Source of the DNA: an uncultured Clostridia bacterium | GTDB taxonomy: Bacteria > Bacillota > Clostridia > Christensenellales > Aristaeellaceae | Length of the DNA: 35,328 bases | Direction of reading: 5' to 3' | Assembly (NCBI GenBank): GCA_947596085.1 | Contig: CANQEW010000028.1 | Location: forward strand, 1-35,328 | Shown here: positions 34,149-35,328 of the stretch, piece by piece | Layout: each line of letters begins with the position of its first letter | How positions within the stretch are numbered: the first letter of the stretch is position 1 | Program-made: the position numbers and the translations under genes | Notes under the pieces: generated by a model | Told to the model about the DNA's origin: nothing | Databases searched by the model: none | Seen by the model: the letters and a program-made list of their open reading frames with translations, nothing else

Positions 34149-35159
34149 TCAGAGCAGGAGGATGCCGGCCTTGGCACAGGCGTCCATGGTCTCTTGGTTC
34201 CAGATGCTCGACTGCACTTCTCCGATGTGCGCGCAGCCGATCATCAGCATGCACAGCCGGCTCTGGCCGATGCCGCCGCCGATGGTGAGCGGGAGCTCGT
34301 TGTTCAGGAGCATCTGGTGGAAGGGCAGCTTCCGGCGGTGTTCGCAGTTCGCGAGTTTGAGCTGCCGGTCCAGCGACTCCGCGTCCACGCGCACACCCAT
34401 GGAGGAGACCTCGAAGGCGCGGCCCAGCACGTCGTTCCAGAACAGGATGTCACCGTTGAGATTCCAGTCGTCATAGTCCGGCGCGCGGCCGTCGTGGGGC
34501 TTGCCGGATTTCAATTTGCCGCCGATCTGCATGATGAGCGCCGTCTTGTGGTTCTCCAGATACGCGCTCTCCCGATCGGAGGGCACGGGGATATCGGGAT
34601 AGAGATCCTCCAATTCCTGCGTGGTGATGCAGCTCATCTCCCGGCCCAGCGTCACCTTCACCGAGGGAAACTCCCGGCGCAGGCGGTCGCTCACGTCGCA
34701 GATGCAGTCCACGATCTCCTGCGCGACGGATTTCAGGGTGCCCAGGTTGCGCTCCCAGGGGCGGATGATCTTCTCCCAGTCCCACTGGTCCACGTAGACC
34801 GAGTGCAGGTTGTCCAGCTCCTCGTCGCGGCGGATAGCGTTCATGTCGGTATAGATGCCCTTGCCCGGGCGGAAGTCGTAGCGCTTCAGGGCGTAGCGCT
34901 TCCACTTCGCCAGCGAATGCACCACCTGGCCCTCCTCGCCGACGGCGGGCACATCGAACGCCACGGGGCGCTCCACGCCGTTCAGGTCGTCGTTCAGGCC
35001 CGAGCTCTCCTTCACGAACAGCGGCGCGGATACCCGGCGCAGGTTCAGCGCGTGCGAGAGCTCCTGCTGGAAGTTGTGCTTGATGAATTCGATCGCCATC
35101 TGCATGTCGTACACATTCAGCGGCGTGCGGTAGCCCTCGGGAATGTAGATTTTGTTCAT
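34149..35159 (-). CDS. asnA: Aspartate--ammonia ligase (asparagine synthetase A)
   Basis: Makes asparagine from aspartate, ammonia and ATP; it is structurally related to class II aminoacyl-tRNA synthetases. The 336 residues are typical of AsnA (about 330). Landmarks include APLFVKESSGLNDDLNGVERPV, AKWKRYAL, GIYTDMNAIRRDEELDNLHSVYVDQWDWEK, IMQIGGKLKSGKPHDGRAPDYDDW and the motif 3-like TIGGGIGQSRLCML. I chose the ATG at 35159, with AAGGAGG five bases upstream; an in-frame ATG at 35183 precedes that site. It is transcribed alone from a good promoter at 35193-35221. I find no T-box leader in the 140 bases available upstream. Confidence 0.96.
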   Translation of the reverse strand: MNKIYIPEGYRTPLNVYDMQMAIEFIKHNFQQELSHALNLRRVSAPLFVKESSGLNDDLNGVERPVAFDVPAVGEEGQVVHSLAKWKRYALKRYDFRPGKGIYTDMNAIRRDEELDNLHSVYVDQWDWEKIIRPWERNLGTLKSVAQEIVDCICDVSDRLRREFPSVKVTLGREMSCITTQELEDLYPDIPVPSDRESAYLENHKTALIMQIGGKLKSGKPHDGRAPDYDDWNLNGDILFWNDVLGRAFEVSSMGVRVDAESLDRQLKLANCEHRRKLPFHQMLLNNELPLTIGGGIGQSRLCMLMIGCAHIGEVQSSIWNQETMDACAKAGILLL

Positions 35160-35192
35160 GTGCGCCTCCTTAAAACGAAGCATTTTTGGAAA

Positions 35193-35221
35193 ATTATAGC
35201 GCCGGTATGTGAAGATTGCAA
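35193..35221 (-). promoter_or_regulatory. asnA promoter
   Basis: Minus-strand TTGCAA (35216-35221) and a perfect TATAAT (35193-35198) with a 17-bp spacer; start near 35186, giving a leader of about 27 nt, too short for a T-box. Nothing further is recognised in 35222-35328. Confidence 0.75.
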
Positions 35222-35328
35222 GCGATGCCGTGCAGGATTTTTTGCGTGGCCTCTATTGGCGTCAATCATAGGTAACAGCGAAGGAGGGGGCTGTCAAGGG
35301 AAAGGGTGGAGATTTTCCGGCAGGGGAA

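Noticed and set aside
35160..35328. T-box leader for asnA
   Set aside because: No TGGNACCGCG-type antiterminator motif is seen, and the promoter at 35193-35221 leaves a leader too short for a T-box.

Overview
This window looks like a chromosomal segment close to the replication origin of a moderately high-GC (by eye a little under 60%) member of the Clostridia, probably an uncultured gut lineage. The grounds are: AGGAGG-type ribosome binding sites throughout; an IspH–ribosomal protein S1 fusion, which is a clostridial hallmark; a CIRCE operator on groESL; a Bacillus/Clostridium-type LexA box at recA; and three perfect copies of the ParB/Spo0J site TGTTTCACGTGAAACA. I see no rRNA, tRNA, CRISPR array, prophage or complete insertion sequence.

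Layout. 1-5091, plus strand: a PepV-like dipeptidase, then cmk, plsC and the ispH-rpsA fusion, closed by a strong terminator. 5140-9366, plus strand: the origin region, with DnaA boxes, dnaA, a dnaA-dnaN spacer carrying further DnaA boxes and a DnaA-trio-like CTA run, then dnaN and mnmE. The order dnaN-mnmE, with no recF, gyrB, rpmH or rnpA, is rearranged relative to the classical Firmicute origin. 9400-9563 is a 160-bp, almost fully self-complementary MITE-like element flanked by TA. 9596-14056: a YczE/YitT-type membrane protein, a PhoB/PhoR-type two-component operon (minus), a small helical protein and a secreted protein with two DxDxDG loops. 14123-18206: a divergent tagaturonate-reductase-like protein (minus) facing an AraM-type glycerol-1-phosphate dehydrogenase, then SOS-controlled recA.

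18683-25979, minus strand: DUF5711-like protein, cvpA, a terminator, then the tightly packed unit ftsK/spoIIIE – AlkZ-related gene – rimO – pgsA (ATGA overlap, short gap, TAGATG junction). 26159-29998, plus strand: a degenerate membrane-anchored metallophosphoesterase homologue bracketed by parS sites, a PflA/PflX-like radical SAM protein, a YycJ/WalJ-like metallo-beta-lactamase-fold protein and an orphan polytopic membrane protein. 30198-32182, minus strand: groES-groEL under CIRCE. 32336-33863: dCMP deaminase (comEB) and an Xaa-Pro peptidase, overlapping. 34149-35159, minus strand: asnA.

The genes are mostly housekeeping: replication initiation and segregation (oriC, DnaA, DnaN, parS, FtsK), DNA repair (RecA), tRNA and ribosome modification (MnmE, RimO), lipid synthesis (PlsC, PgsA, IspH) and protein folding (GroESL). 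The least explained signals are non-coding or degenerate. (1) A four-hairpin element of about 170 bp occurs twice, both times between convergent genes, with stems that differ in sequence but still pair (18388-18557 and 33945-34117). (2) The TA-flanked long inverted repeat. (3) Two proteins that keep an enzyme fold but have lost catalytic residues (14123-15523 and 26186-27115). (4) Paired hairpins with a conserved loop plus 33-bp direct repeats downstream of groEL. All gene calls come from reading the translated sequence; no database search was possible.
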